Assembly (NCBI RefSeq): GCF_003611465.1
Contig: NZ_RAXV01000022.1
Span: forward strand, 1-64,000
Reading direction: 5' to 3'
Origin: Acinetobacter tianfuensis
Lineage (GTDB): Bacteria > Pseudomonadota > Gammaproteobacteria > Pseudomonadales > Moraxellaceae
DNA length: 64,000 nucleotides
Of this stretch, positions 39,042 through 48,846 are shown piece by piece. The position numbers were made by a program, and so were the translations under genes. Under the pieces are notes generated by a model that had not been told where the DNA came from, ran no database searches, and worked only from the letters and a program-made list of their open reading frames with translations. Numbering within the stretch: position 1 is the first letter of the stretch; every line of letters begins with the position of its first letter.

Positions 39042-39719
39042 ATGCAAGCAAATTACTATCTGGATATTCATATTATGGATAGCGCAGATGATGGCGAGCT
39101 TACCCTCGCCCATCTTCGTAACCAAATTTACAGCATTTTGCATGGCGTATTTCGGGAGATTCCCAATACCTTTGCTTTAGCACTCGAAATATCTGCTAAG
39201 CAAAAAGCAAAAATGCGTAAAAAAGAGCTGAAGTATCATGCCCCTGTTTTGCCACAATATGATGTATTGCGTATTTTTGCAGCAGAACAAAACTCACTTG
39301 AGCAATTAATTGAGAGAATTAAAGGACATTGGAAAGTACGAGATTATGCAATTTTAAATCATCCGACTGCGGTACCCACTGCAAAAGTGACAGGCTATAA
39401 ATCTTATTTCCGTTTTCGTATTCCAACCTTAAAAACCGAGCGCAATGCCGCCGAAAAGACTGAAAGCCGTAATGCAAGACGCCTTAAAGAAGCGAAAAAA
39501 ATGCCATATTTTAAGGTGTCTAGTCAAAGTACAGGGCAAGGTTTTACGGTGAATATCGAAATTTTAGATGTTGATTTAAATCATCCTCACTATGGTTTAC
39601 CTGAAAATTATACAAATCCTGACAACCCTCATGTGAAGGATTTAAACGGTTTACCTGATAGTTATGGTTTAGCACGTAAGCAACAGGCATTTTCCCTTCC
39701 TGTATTTGAAGTCATTTAA
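39042..39719 (+). CDS. cas6f: Cas6f (Csy4) crRNA endoribonuclease
   Basis: 225 residues, longer than the typical 185 or so. It cuts the CRISPR transcript at the base of the repeat hairpin and stays on the 3' handle. It has N-terminal YYLDIHIMD and catalytic His34 in SILHGVF, matching His29 of Pseudomonas Csy4. The arginine-rich segment and PYFKVSSQSTGQGFTVNIE contain the conserved Ser region, and SYGLARKQQAFSLPVF is the C-terminus. Extra residues (about 190-212) sit between the SQSTGQ block and the end. The ATG at 39042 is preferred because GGAG precedes it. Confidence 0.9.
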   Translation: MQANYYLDIHIMDSADDGELTLAHLRNQIYSILHGVFREIPNTFALALEISAKQKAKMRKKELKYHAPVLPQYDVLRIFAAEQNSLEQLIERIKGHWKVRDYAILNHPTAVPTAKVTGYKSYFRFRIPTLKTERNAAEKTESRNARRLKEAKKMPYFKVSSQSTGQGFTVNIEILDVDLNHPHYGLPENYTNPDNPHVKDLNGLPDSYGLARKQQAFSLPVFEVI

Positions 39720-39730
39720 AAGGATATAAA

Positions 39731-40684
39731 ATGAGTGATCTCCGTCAGCAACGCAGTCGTGCGTTAATGCTTTCAAAACGTGCCTGTGTATTTTATTTAG
39801 AACGGGTTAAAGTGGTTTTGAAGGATGATCGGATTGTGTATCTGACGGACAGCTTACAGCCTGTTGAACATTTTTATAATATTCCCGAAAAAAACACCGC
39901 TTTTTTACTTTTGGGCAAAGGCAGTTCGATTACCGATGCTGCAGCTCGCCGCTTAGCAGAATCTAATGTGATGGTTGGATTTTGCGGTTCAGGAGGTTCT
40001 CCCCTATTTTCCGCCTTAGATTTAACGTTTCTGGCACCGCAAAGTGAATATCGTCCAACGGAATATATGCAAATTTGGATGAAAGCATGGCTGCAAGATG
40101 ATGTTCGGCTTTTAATGGCCAAAGTTTTACTGTTAGAGCGTATTTCTATTGTAGAAACGAGTTGGAAAAAAAATATTACCTTGATTCAGCACGGGATTAC
40201 CCTTGATTCCGTTGCTAAGCAGCGTTTTCAGCAAGAAATTGAAAATGCCAATAATCAAACTGAATTATTGGCAGCAGAAGGCCGATGGGCAAAATCGTTA
40301 TATAAAAATTTAGCGGCGGGATTTAATTTTGAGTTTAATCGTGAAGAAGGCAAAGCCTCGCATGATTCTATGCGGGATATTGCCAATAATTATTTAGATC
40401 ATGGCAATTATATTGCTTATGGTTATGCTGCGGTCACGTTAAACGGTATGGGGATTAGTTTTGCTCTACCTATTTTACATGGCAAAACTCGCCGTGGCGG
40501 TTTAGTTTTTGATATTGCTGATTTAGTGAAGGACGCTTTTGTCATGCCTCAAGCTTTTGCATCGGCAAAATTTGGGCATAATCAAAAAGAATTTCGTATG
40601 CAGTTGATTGAAACTTGCCAAGATAATGATGTCTTGGATTACATGTTTAACTTCATTTCTGAAGCATGTCAAAAAATCAAATAA
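39731..40684 (+). CDS. cas1: Cas1 integrase (I-F)
   Basis: 317 residues. The metal-binding catalytic triad is visible: Glu in LLAAEGRWAKSLYK, His in LPILHGKTRRGG and Asp in LVFDIADLVKDAF. The N-terminal YLERVKVVLKDDRIVYL forms the beta-rich half. With Cas2 it integrates new spacers at the leader end. Here it is the fifth gene of the csy operon (11 nt after cas6f) and ends 96 nt before the first repeat. In canonical I-F loci it instead directly precedes cas2-3. Confidence 0.93.
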   Translation: MSDLRQQRSRALMLSKRACVFYLERVKVVLKDDRIVYLTDSLQPVEHFYNIPEKNTAFLLLGKGSSITDAAARRLAESNVMVGFCGSGGSPLFSALDLTFLAPQSEYRPTEYMQIWMKAWLQDDVRLLMAKVLLLERISIVETSWKKNITLIQHGITLDSVAKQRFQQEIENANNQTELLAAEGRWAKSLYKNLAAGFNFEFNREEGKASHDSMRDIANNYLDHGNYIAYGYAAVTLNGMGISFALPILHGKTRRGGLVFDIADLVKDAFVMPQAFASAKFGHNQKEFRMQLIETCQDNDVLDYMFNFISEACQKIK

Positions 40685-40780
40685 TTTCAATCGGTTAAAT
40701 CTTAATTATTTTTTAATCTATTTTTATTCTTTAAAAGCTTATATCATTATTATCTAGAGATTTTTTCATTAAAATCTCTA
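40685..40780 (+). promoter_or_regulatory. CRISPR leader
   Basis: 96-nt AT-rich segment between the cas1 stop and the first repeat. It starts with TTTCAATCGGTTA (40685-40697), one mismatch from the IHF consensus WATCAANNNNTTR, and ends in a perfect hairpin. The leader side is fixed by the degenerate repeat at the other end of the array. No clear -10 or -35 boxes were seen. Confidence 0.7.
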
Positions 40781-40781
40781 G
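40754..40781. repeat. Perfect 28-nt hairpin at the leader-repeat junction
   Basis: CTAGAGATTTT (40754-40764), loop TTCATT, and AAAATCTCTAG (40771-40781). The last G is the first base of repeat 1. It is not a normal terminator: it is AT-rich and the repeat, not a T run, follows it. Confidence 0.75.
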
Positions 40782-43700
40782 TTTGCCATCTCATAGATGG
40801 TTTAGAAGTGAATGGGAAATTGTTGCAACACAATAAACATGTTTGCCATCTCATAGATGGTTTAGAAGAATGCTGTTGATGAAGATAAACCCATCACTGT
40901 GTTTGCCATCTCATAGATGGTTTAGAAGTCAAGGGCTTTAAATATCTCTGAATTGGCTTTGTTTGCCATCTCATAGATGGTTTAGAAGTTTCAGCCGTAC
41001 CATCCGGCGGATCAATTACGGTTTGCCATCTCATAGATGGTTTAGAAGATTATCATTCCACGGTGTTGATGGTGTGTAGTGTTTGCCATCTCATAGATGG
41101 TTTAGAAGAGCCAAAAATATTGATCAAATGGACATGAAGAGTTTGCCATCTCATAGATGGTTTAGAAGGTACAGTCAGCAAGGCACTTTGATGACGAACA
41201 GTTTGCCATCTCATAGATGGTTTAGAAGCATTTCGCGCATGATGTCGTTTTCTTCTTTTAGTTTGCCATCTCATAGATGGTTTAGAAGCTTTATCAAATT
41301 CCTGCAATTCAATCAGATAAGTTTGCCATCTCATAGATGGTTTAGAAGATTTCAATATGGAAAAGCGCTTTTTCAGAGTCGTTTGCCATCTCATAGATGG
41401 TTTAGAAGATCCGGGTTCAGGCAAGTCTATTTTTGCTAGAGTTTGCCATCTCATAGATGGTTTAGAAGAACAACAACAGGCGGAACTGCAGAACGTCCTG
41501 GTTTGCCATCTCATAGATGGTTTAGAAGTTATGAAGCCCTCCCAAGTGATTACACAGATAGTTTGCCATCTCATAGATGGTTTAGAAGAATGTCCATAAT
41601 CTCTTCTTTTCTTTTTTTATGTTTGCCATCTCATAGATGGTTTAGAAGTTCAACTCATAACCAATGCGAGCAAAAATATCGTTTGCCATCTCATAGATGG
41701 TTTAGAAGAGCACATCGAGATCGACGCATATCGGAAGATGGTTTGCCATCTCATAGATGGTTTAGAAGGTTAAAACTTGTTATATTCGTAATCATATTAC
41801 GTTTGCCATCTCATAGATGGTTTAGAAGATGTTTAAATCTTTAATTTCTTCCTGAAAAGGGTTTGCCATCTCATAGATGGTTTAGAAGAGCCACTCAATT
41901 TTTTGATGATCTTAATGGTCGTTTGCCATCTCATAGATGGTTTAGAAGTGTCTCTCTAGTAGGTGCAACTGAATGGGAAAGTTTGCCATCTCATAGATGG
42001 TTTAGAAGTAGTTAAATCGCTGAATAAGACTTTGGCTAATGTTTGCCATCTCATAGATGGTTTAGAAGTGCATACGGCGCAATAAACTTTTCTTTAAATT
42101 GTTTGCCATCTCATAGATGGTTTAGAAGACTTTCAGGTTGCACAGCGCATTCAATCTCAAGTTTGCCATCTCATAGATGGTTTAGAAGCCAACATGCCGA
42201 CCCATTCAGCGATATTTTCAGTTTGCCATCTCATAGATGGTTTAGAAGACTTTAATTTGACGACCCGCAGCCGTTGGCGTGTTTGCCATCTCATAGATGG
42301 TTTAGAAGCTTGGTTGAATCAAACTGCATTGCGGCAGCAAGTTTGCCATCTCATAGATGGTTTAGAAGAAGTTAACTTTCATTTGTTGTGACATTTTTTA
42401 GTTTGCCATCTCATAGATGGTTTAGAAGATAACAGCATTTAACTCTTCAATACTTTGTGTGTTTGCCATCTCATAGATGGTTTAGAAGTGAATTTAGCTC
42501 AAGTCAGCTTAAAGACATTCGTTTGCCATCTCATAGATGGTTTAGAAGATTTACGAAATTCTTCATATTCAGCAAGTTCAGTTTGCCATCTCATAGATGG
42601 TTTAGAAGTAAATGCTGGATTGTAGGAGCACGGCCACCACGTTTGCCATCTCATAGATGGTTTAGAAGATTGAACGATCCCAATTGATTTGAGACGTTTT
42701 GTTTGCCATCTCATAGATGGTTTAGAAGAGTGGCAAACTGAAATCAGATATTTCATCTGTGTTTGCCATCTCATAGATGGTTTAGAAGAAAACCCAAGTA
42801 CATCAATCTCTGCACTTCGTGTTTGCCATCTCATAGATGGTTTAGAAGAATCTGAGATCATTTTACCCAAGCATTATCTGGTTTGCCATCTCATAGATGG
42901 TTTAGAAGTACGGCCAGATCGTTGGCAAATTGGGTCAACCGTTTGCCATCTCATAGATGGTTTAGAAGTCAATGCTTCCGCGAGTAAGAATTGCACCGAA
43001 GTTTGCCATCTCATAGATGGTTTAGAAGTGCAAAGATATTGCAGGGACACAATGTATACGGTTTGCCATCTCATAGATGGTTTAGAAGTCATGATGAAAT
43101 TTCCAAGCCATCTTAGTAAAGTTTGCCATCTCATAGATGGTTTAGAAGATCGGTAAAGTATGAGGTTCGCCATTCTTTGGGTTTGCCATCTCATAGATGG
43201 TTTAGAAGTGACAACTTAGCGTACATTCTGTCTGGTAAAAGTTTGCCATCTCATAGATGGTTTAGAAGAGCGTAGTGTGAGTCAGGTAAGTCAGCCAGCT
43301 GTTTGCCATCTCATAGATGGTTTAGAAGTTCAACAATTGGGGCAAGAGAGAACTTGCCGCGTTTGCCATCTCATAGATGGTTTAGAAGTCACTTGGAAAA
43401 AATCATTGATGAACTTGTGGGTTTGCCATCTCATAGATGGTTTAGAAGAAGCGATTGAAGCCAAGCTTTCAAATGAGCGTGTTTGCCATCTCATAGATGG
43501 TTTAGAAGAATGTGGTTCATATTTGGCACGTTCTGCACGTGTTTGCCATCTCATAGATGGTTTAGAAGATTCATTTTTGCCAAGCCTGCAGCAACATAGT
43601 GTTTGCCATCTCATAGATGGTTTAGAAGTGATGCGCGATACTCTGGCAACACATAAAGCCGTTTGCCATCTCATAGATGGTTTAGAAGACGACTTAAGAC

Positions 43701-44768
43701 TTTCATTGGCAGCATCTGCTGTTTGCCATCTCATAGATGGTTTAGAAGTACTTCAATTAGCTGATGCAATATTTCACTGTGTTTGCCATCTCATAGATGG
43801 TTTAGAAGAAAGCGTTTTACCATGACCCTTTTTACCTGTAGTTTGCCATCTCATAGATGGTTTAGAAGAATTTGTCAATTCGCTGAAAAATGGTCATTTG
43901 GTTTGCCATCTCATAGATGGTTTAGAAGGAATAAATATAAGTATTTACAGGGTCAGTGACGTTTGCCATCTCATAGATGGTTTAGAAGTGAAAACGGCAA
44001 AAACAAAGGCGTAGCAACGGGTTTGCCATCTCATAGATGGTTTAGAAGTTTCGTCAAGCTCATTGAGATTGATTTCAACCGTTTGCCATCTCATAGATGG
44101 TTTAGAAGCATAACTTAGCTAAGTATTGGTTTGCTGTTTTGTTTGCCATCTCATAGATGGTTTAGAAGTGCGACATAATTTCCGCGCGGTTTGCTTCAGT
44201 GTTTGCCATCTCATAGATGGTTTAGAAGGCAGAACAACCTTTTTTTATTTTCAGGAGAATGTTTGCCATCTCATAGATGGTTTAGAAGTCCGCCACCACC
44301 GCGACAAAATTCTTGGATGGGTTTGCCATCTCATAGATGGTTTAGAAGGTAGACCGCATCCAGCTTGTATTTTGCTGATTGTTTGCCATCTCATAGATGG
44401 TTTAGAAGCAATTGATAGCCCACTGCCTGAAATACAGCATGTTTGCCATCTCATAGATGGTTTAGAAGAGTTATCGAGCATGAAATTGATGGTGAATTAC
44501 GTTTGCCATCTCATAGATGGTTTAGAAGTTCTCAAGTAAACCACAAACCCAACCGGAGGAGTTTGCCATCTCATAGATGGTTTAGAAGAATCCAGTCCTG
44601 CGCCAAATCTCATAAATAATGTTTGCCATCTCATAGATGGTTTAGAAGAGCTTACGATCCGAATGCTGTAGATGAAGATAGTTTGCCATCTCATAGATGG
44701 TTTAGAAGTGAAAAAGGTAAAAACAAAGGTGTTCCAGTTGGTTTGCCATCTCATAGATAGTTTAGAAA
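40781..44768 (+). CRISPR. Type I-F CRISPR array, 67 repeats and 66 spacers
   Basis: The 28-bp repeat starts GTTTGCCATC and ends TTTAGAAG, with a CCATC/GATGG stem and a TCATA loop, the I-F fold cut by Cas6f. All spacers are exactly 32 bp, giving a strict 60-bp period. The first 66 repeats are identical by eye. The last (44741-44768) has G19 to A, which breaks the stem, and ends AAA, marking the leader-distal end. Many spacers are open in one frame and look like phage genes; for example spacer 11 encodes a PGSGKS P-loop. Long open frames drawn across the array are artefacts of the repeat. Confidence 0.99.
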
Positions 44769-44792
44769 AATTTGCTGCTTCATAGCATAGAA

Positions 44793-44882
44793 TGTCACGA
44801 TATTTTTTGACAGATTACGTTTATTTTACTATCAAACTTTTAATGCAAAACAAACTTTATAAACCCAAAAAACATCGTGACA
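44793..44882. repeat. 9-bp inverted repeats in the array trailer
   Basis: TGTCACGAT (44793-44801) and ATCGTGACA (44874-44882) are exact inverted copies flanking 72 bp in the 132-nt gap between the array and prpC. Significance unknown; they might be remnants of an insertion. Confidence 0.35.
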
Positions 44883-44900
44883 GTATCGTCAGCCAAACAT

Positions 44901-46037
44901 TTACGCAGCTAAACGCTCAGCAATTGGCACAACTTTACGCAGTTCAGGGCCTGTATAATCCGCACTTGGACGAATAATACGGTTGTCTGCACGTTGCTCC
45001 ATCACGTGTGCAGCCCAGCCTGTTACACGTGACATCACGAAAATTGGGGTGAACAGTTTAGTCGCGATGTCCATGAAGTGATATGCAGAAGCGTGGAAGA
45101 AGTCAGCATTACAGAATAATTTCTTCTCACGCCACATCACTTCTTCACAACGTACAGAAACTGGGTAAAGTACTGTATCGCCTACGTCTTTTGCGAGTTT
45201 TTCAGACCAGATTTTGATGATGCCATTACGTGGATCATTGTCTTTATAGATCGCATGGCCAAAGCCCATGATCTTTTCTTTGCGTTCCAGTTTGCCCAAC
45301 ATTTCACGTTCAGCTTCTTCTGGAGACGTCCAGTTTTCAATCATTTCCATCGCAGCTTCGTTGGCACCGCCATGTAATGGACCACGAAGTGAACCAATTG
45401 CGCCTGTGATGCATGAATGCATATCTGAAAGTGTTGATGCACATACACGTGCTGTGAATGTCGATGCATTAAATTCATGTTCCGCATACAGAATTAACGA
45501 TACATTCATCACTTGTTCATGCAATTCGTTTGGTTTTTCGCCACGCAGTAAATGCAGGAATTGCGCACCAATTGAATCGTCATCTGTATTTTCTTCTACA
45601 CGTACACCGTCATGGCTGAAACGGTACCAGTAGCAAATGATAGCAGGCAATGTTGCCAAAATACGGTCAGCTACATCTTGTTGTTCTTCAAACGATTTTT
45701 CAGTTTCTAAGTTACCGAGCATCGACACACCGGTACGCATGACATCCATCGGGTGTGAATCTGCAGGAATGCGTTCCAATACTTCTTTCAATGCTTGTGG
45801 CAACTGGCGAAGGGATTTGAGTTTCGCTTTATAGGCAGCCAGCTGTTCTGCTGTTGGTAATTCACCAAAGAAAATTAAATAAGCCACTTCTTCGAACTGG
45901 CAGTTTTCTGCCAAGTCTTGCACGTCATAACCACGATAAGTAAGGCCTGCACCGCTTTTACCAACTGTAGAAAGTGCGGTTTTACCTGCCACTTGTCCGC
46001 GCAAACCAGCGCCAGTAAGTACTTTTCCTTCAGCCAT
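44901..46037 (-). CDS. prpC: 2-methylcitrate synthase
   Basis: 378 residues of the citrate synthase fold; condenses propionyl-CoA with oxaloacetate. The catalytic histidines are in LHGGANEAAME and MGFGHAIYK, with the Asp in NADFFHASAYHF. The short length and TALSTVGKSGAGLTYRGYDVQDLAE opening match PrpC rather than GltA. It follows prpB by 25 nt on the same strand. The expected next gene acnD (methylcitrate dehydratase) is absent: the CRISPR array begins instead. Confidence 0.93.
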   Translation of the reverse strand: MAEGKVLTGAGLRGQVAGKTALSTVGKSGAGLTYRGYDVQDLAENCQFEEVAYLIFFGELPTAEQLAAYKAKLKSLRQLPQALKEVLERIPADSHPMDVMRTGVSMLGNLETEKSFEEQQDVADRILATLPAIICYWYRFSHDGVRVEENTDDDSIGAQFLHLLRGEKPNELHEQVMNVSLILYAEHEFNASTFTARVCASTLSDMHSCITGAIGSLRGPLHGGANEAAMEMIENWTSPEEAEREMLGKLERKEKIMGFGHAIYKDNDPRNGIIKIWSEKLAKDVGDTVLYPVSVRCEEVMWREKKLFCNADFFHASAYHFMDIATKLFTPIFVMSRVTGWAAHVMEQRADNRIIRPSADYTGPELRKVVPIAERLAA

Positions 46038-46062
46038 TTTTCAATGCTCCATTTTGAACTAT

Positions 46063-46938
46063 TTATTTAAACAATTTATCCAAAGTATTTTCAAACGTAT
46101 GATAATCAAGGAACTCGTAAAGTTCTTTACGTTGTTGCATCTGATCCAATACGTTGACTTGCGTACCATTTTCACGAATAGAGCGCATCACTCCCAACGC
46201 TGCTTTCTGCATGGCACGTGTAGCAGAGAGTGGATAAAGCACCATTGAAATGCCTTGTTCCCCCAACTCATCGACCGTGTAATATGGTGTATCGCCAAAT
46301 TCGGTAATGTTAGCCAAAACAGGGACACCTACTGCATCGCAAACCGTTTTATACATGGTGATGTCAGTCATGGCTTCGGCAAAGATTGCATCAGCACCCG
46401 CTTCTACGCATGCACATGCACGGTCAATCACCGCCTGCAAGCCTTCTTTTTGTAATGCATCGGTACGCGCCATCACCACAAAGTTTGAATCGGTTTTTGC
46501 ATCTACCGCCGCTTTGATACGGTCTACCATTTCTTGCTGCGTCACAATTTCTTTGTTTGGACGGTGGCCGCAGCGTTTCTGTGCAACTTGGTCTTCAATG
46601 TGTACAGCTGCAGCGCCTGCAGCAATCATTTGCTTTACGCTGCGCGCAATGTTAAATGCGCCGCCCCAGCCTGTATCAATGTCTACAAGCAGCGGGGTAT
46701 CTACCCGTTCGGTAATACGGCGGACGTCTTCTAATACGTTGTCTAAGCTGGTCATGCCTAAATCAGGTAAGCCATATGAATAGTTTGCGACACCTGCACC
46801 TGAAAGATAAATCGCTTTATAACCGACTTGTTTCGCCATCATCGCTGCATAAGCATTGACTGTACCGATAATTTGTAATGGCTGTTCCACTTCTAATGCT
46901 TGTCTAAATCTTAAACCTGCAGACGTTTGTTGTGTCAT
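46063..46938 (-). CDS. prpB: 2-methylisocitrate lyase
   Basis: 291-residue TIM-barrel lyase that splits 2-methylisocitrate into pyruvate and succinate. The catalytic cysteine motif KRCGH is present after VHIEDQVAQ, and metal-binding DIDTGWGG precedes it. An ATG four codons upstream (46950) is possible, but [16 protein letters not shown] is the usual start and AAAGGA precedes it. It lies between the acyl-CoA ligase (28 nt from that gene's stop to the longer start) and prpC, suggesting a three-gene transcript. Confidence 0.93.
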   Translation of the reverse strand: MTQQTSAGLRFRQALEVEQPLQIIGTVNAYAAMMAKQVGYKAIYLSGAGVANYSYGLPDLGMTSLDNVLEDVRRITERVDTPLLVDIDTGWGGAFNIARSVKQMIAAGAAAVHIEDQVAQKRCGHRPNKEIVTQQEMVDRIKAAVDAKTDSNFVVMARTDALQKEGLQAVIDRACACVEAGADAIFAEAMTDITMYKTVCDAVGVPVLANITEFGDTPYYTVDELGEQGISMVLYPLSATRAMQKAALGVMRSIRENGTQVNVLDQMQQRKELYEFLDYHTFENTLDKLFK

Positions 46939-46977
46939 ATTCCTTTCCATGAATATCTGAACTGATCAAAATTAAAG

Positions 46978-48615
46978 TTATGCTGGAAGCTCTTCCAGCA
47001 AAACTGAACCATACATTTCGCGTAAATCTTTTTTCAGTATTTTCCCTGTGCCGCCAACTGGAATAGCATCGACAAAAATGACTCTGTCAGGGATTTGCCA
47101 TTTGGCGATTTTGTTATGATAAAAAGCTAAGACGTCTGCTTCCGAGACACTGCTCGCTGCTGCTTTTTTAGCAATCAAAATTGGTCTTTCATCCCATTTG
47201 GCATGCGATGCAGCAATCACTGCCACCAGCTCCAGCTCTGGATGGGCAATTGCAATATTTTCCAGCTCAACTGAGGAAATCCACTCACCGCCAGATTTAA
47301 TTAAATCTTTAGAGCGGTCACAAATCTGCATAAAACCGTCTTCATCTAAAGTGGCAATATCCCCTGTATCAAACCAGCCATCTTCTGTCAGACTATGTTC
47401 AAATTGGTCAAAATAAGATTCTACAATCCAATGACCTTTAATTTGTAAATGCCCCGGTATTTGACCGTCTCGGACAGACTCAACCGTACATTTTTCATCA
47501 TGGCAAATACGTAAGCTGACACCATATGGCGGACGGCCTTGAGCATACCGCAGCCGCAACTGCTGTGACTCATCCAGCTCACTATGCTTGGCTTTCAGCT
47601 GATTCACCACACCTAATGGGCTGGTTTCAGTCATGCCCCATGCATGAACCGTTTCACATTGAAAATCATCCTTAAATGCTTGCAGCATCGATGGCGGGCA
47701 AGCCGCGCCGCCCACAATATTCCGCACTAAACTTTGAAGTTTACTGCCCGACTGATAAGCGGCATTTAATAGCCCTTGCCAAATGGTCGGCACACCCAAT
47801 GCATTGGTAACTTTATATCGGTCTATTAACTCGACTAAGCTCGCGCCATCCAGCATTGGCCCCGGTAAAACCATGCTGCAGCCGACCATTGCAGCTGAGT
47901 ACGGCGTTCCCCATGCATTGACATGGAACATTGGCACAACGGGCATAATCCGATCTTGCGCCGAAAAATGGAACGAATCTGGCAGGCTGGCTGCATAACT
48001 ATGTAAAACTGTTGAACGGTGACTATATAAAACCCCTTTAGGGTTGCCTGTCGTTCCAGAGGTATAGCATAGCGAACTGGCCTTGCTTTCATCTAAATCG
48101 GGCCATTCAAATACATCGCTCTGCAGGGCAATCAGATCGTCATAAAATAAAACTTCAGGAAAAGCGCGCTGAATATCTTCATCATAAGCATCTAGGCAAA
48201 TATATTCTTCTACATATGGAATGGAGTCTTTAATCGACAGCACGAGATTTAAAAATGTTTTATCAAAAATCAGAACCTTATCATTCGCATCATTGACAAT
48301 ATATTTGTGCTGCTCTGGAAAAAGTCTTGGATTAATGGTGTGGCAAACTAAACCGCTTCCTGAAATGCCGTACCACGTTTCTAAATGGCGATGGTTATTC
48401 CATGCAATCGTGGCAACACGGTCACTGACCGCTAAACCCAAAGATTGCAGTACATTTGCAAAACGTTTTGAGTTTTTTGAAATTTGCCCCCACGTTGTTT
48501 CTGTCATGGAGCCATCTGTATTTTTAGAGATAATCGCTGTATCTGCATGATACTGTGCGGCATGCTCAATAAGGCTGCTGATCAGCAGTGGCTGAAACAT
48601 CATATTTCCGATCAT
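46978..48615 (-). CDS. Fatty-acyl/aryl-CoA ligase (AMP-forming)
   Basis: 545 residues of the ANL superfamily. The P-loop is [18 protein letters not shown] near residue 188. A5-like [12 protein letters not shown] follows, A7 is [24 protein letters not shown], and the C-terminal catalytic lysine is in GTGKILKK. It belongs to the medium/long-chain acyl-CoA ligase branch and activates a carboxylic acid as its CoA thioester. Alternative ATGs lie at residues 5 and 6. It is upstream of prpBC in the same direction, so its acid may ultimately release propionyl-CoA. A tandem regulatory site lies about 105-140 nt upstream. Confidence 0.87.
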   Translation of the reverse strand: MIGNMMFQPLLISSLIEHAAQYHADTAIISKNTDGSMTETTWGQISKNSKRFANVLQSLGLAVSDRVATIAWNNHRHLETWYGISGSGLVCHTINPRLFPEQHKYIVNDANDKVLIFDKTFLNLVLSIKDSIPYVEEYICLDAYDEDIQRAFPEVLFYDDLIALQSDVFEWPDLDESKASSLCYTSGTTGNPKGVLYSHRSTVLHSYAASLPDSFHFSAQDRIMPVVPMFHVNAWGTPYSAAMVGCSMVLPGPMLDGASLVELIDRYKVTNALGVPTIWQGLLNAAYQSGSKLQSLVRNIVGGAACPPSMLQAFKDDFQCETVHAWGMTETSPLGVVNQLKAKHSELDESQQLRLRYAQGRPPYGVSLRICHDEKCTVESVRDGQIPGHLQIKGHWIVESYFDQFEHSLTEDGWFDTGDIATLDEDGFMQICDRSKDLIKSGGEWISSVELENIAIAHPELELVAVIAASHAKWDERPILIAKKAAASSVSEADVLAFYHNKIAKWQIPDRVIFVDAIPVGGTGKILKKDLREMYGSVLLEELPA

Positions 48616-48719
48616 CTAAAACATCCCTATTCACATTATTTAGACAAATTTATTAATATTCTGAGACGGCTTTTTAGCTGTCTTTAATCCTTAAATTACT
48701 CACTTTTGTGTTCTTGCAT

Positions 48720-48754
48720 TTATCATTTCGCGACAAACACTTATCATTTGGACA
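48720..48754 (-). promoter_or_regulatory. Tandem AraC-type half-sites upstream of acyl-CoA ligase
   Basis: TTATCATTTCGCGACA (48720-48735) and TTATCATTTGGACA (48741-48754) are direct repeats whose starts are 21 bp apart. The same half-site occurs twice at 51507-51543 and twice at 61023-61059, at a similar distance before leftward genes. Likely binding site of one regulator. Confidence 0.55.
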
Positions 48755-48787
48755 CATGCCGCAGATAAATCGTACAATTCCTGCAAT

Positions 48788-48823
48788 AAAAAACCGAGAT
48801 CAAATCAATGATCTCGGTTTTTT
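48788..48823 (-). terminator. Terminator of DUF1302 gene
   Basis: AAACCGAGATCA and TGATCTCGGTTT enclose a 6-nt loop with T runs on both strands. It lies 24 nt after the stop. Confidence 0.88.
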
Positions 48824-48846
48824 AAATAACACCATAAACTTATGCA

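Noticed and set aside
40754..40781. Reading the leader hairpin as the terminator of cas1
   Set aside because: The stem is AT-rich, no T run follows on the plus strand, and termination here would silence the adjacent array unless its promoter overlapped it.
41053..44754. Many long open frames with repeated SKPSMRWQT, VCHLIDGLE or LPSHRWFR units on both strands
   Set aside because: They are translations of the CRISPR repeat; the 60-bp period is a multiple of three, which keeps frames open. Not genes.
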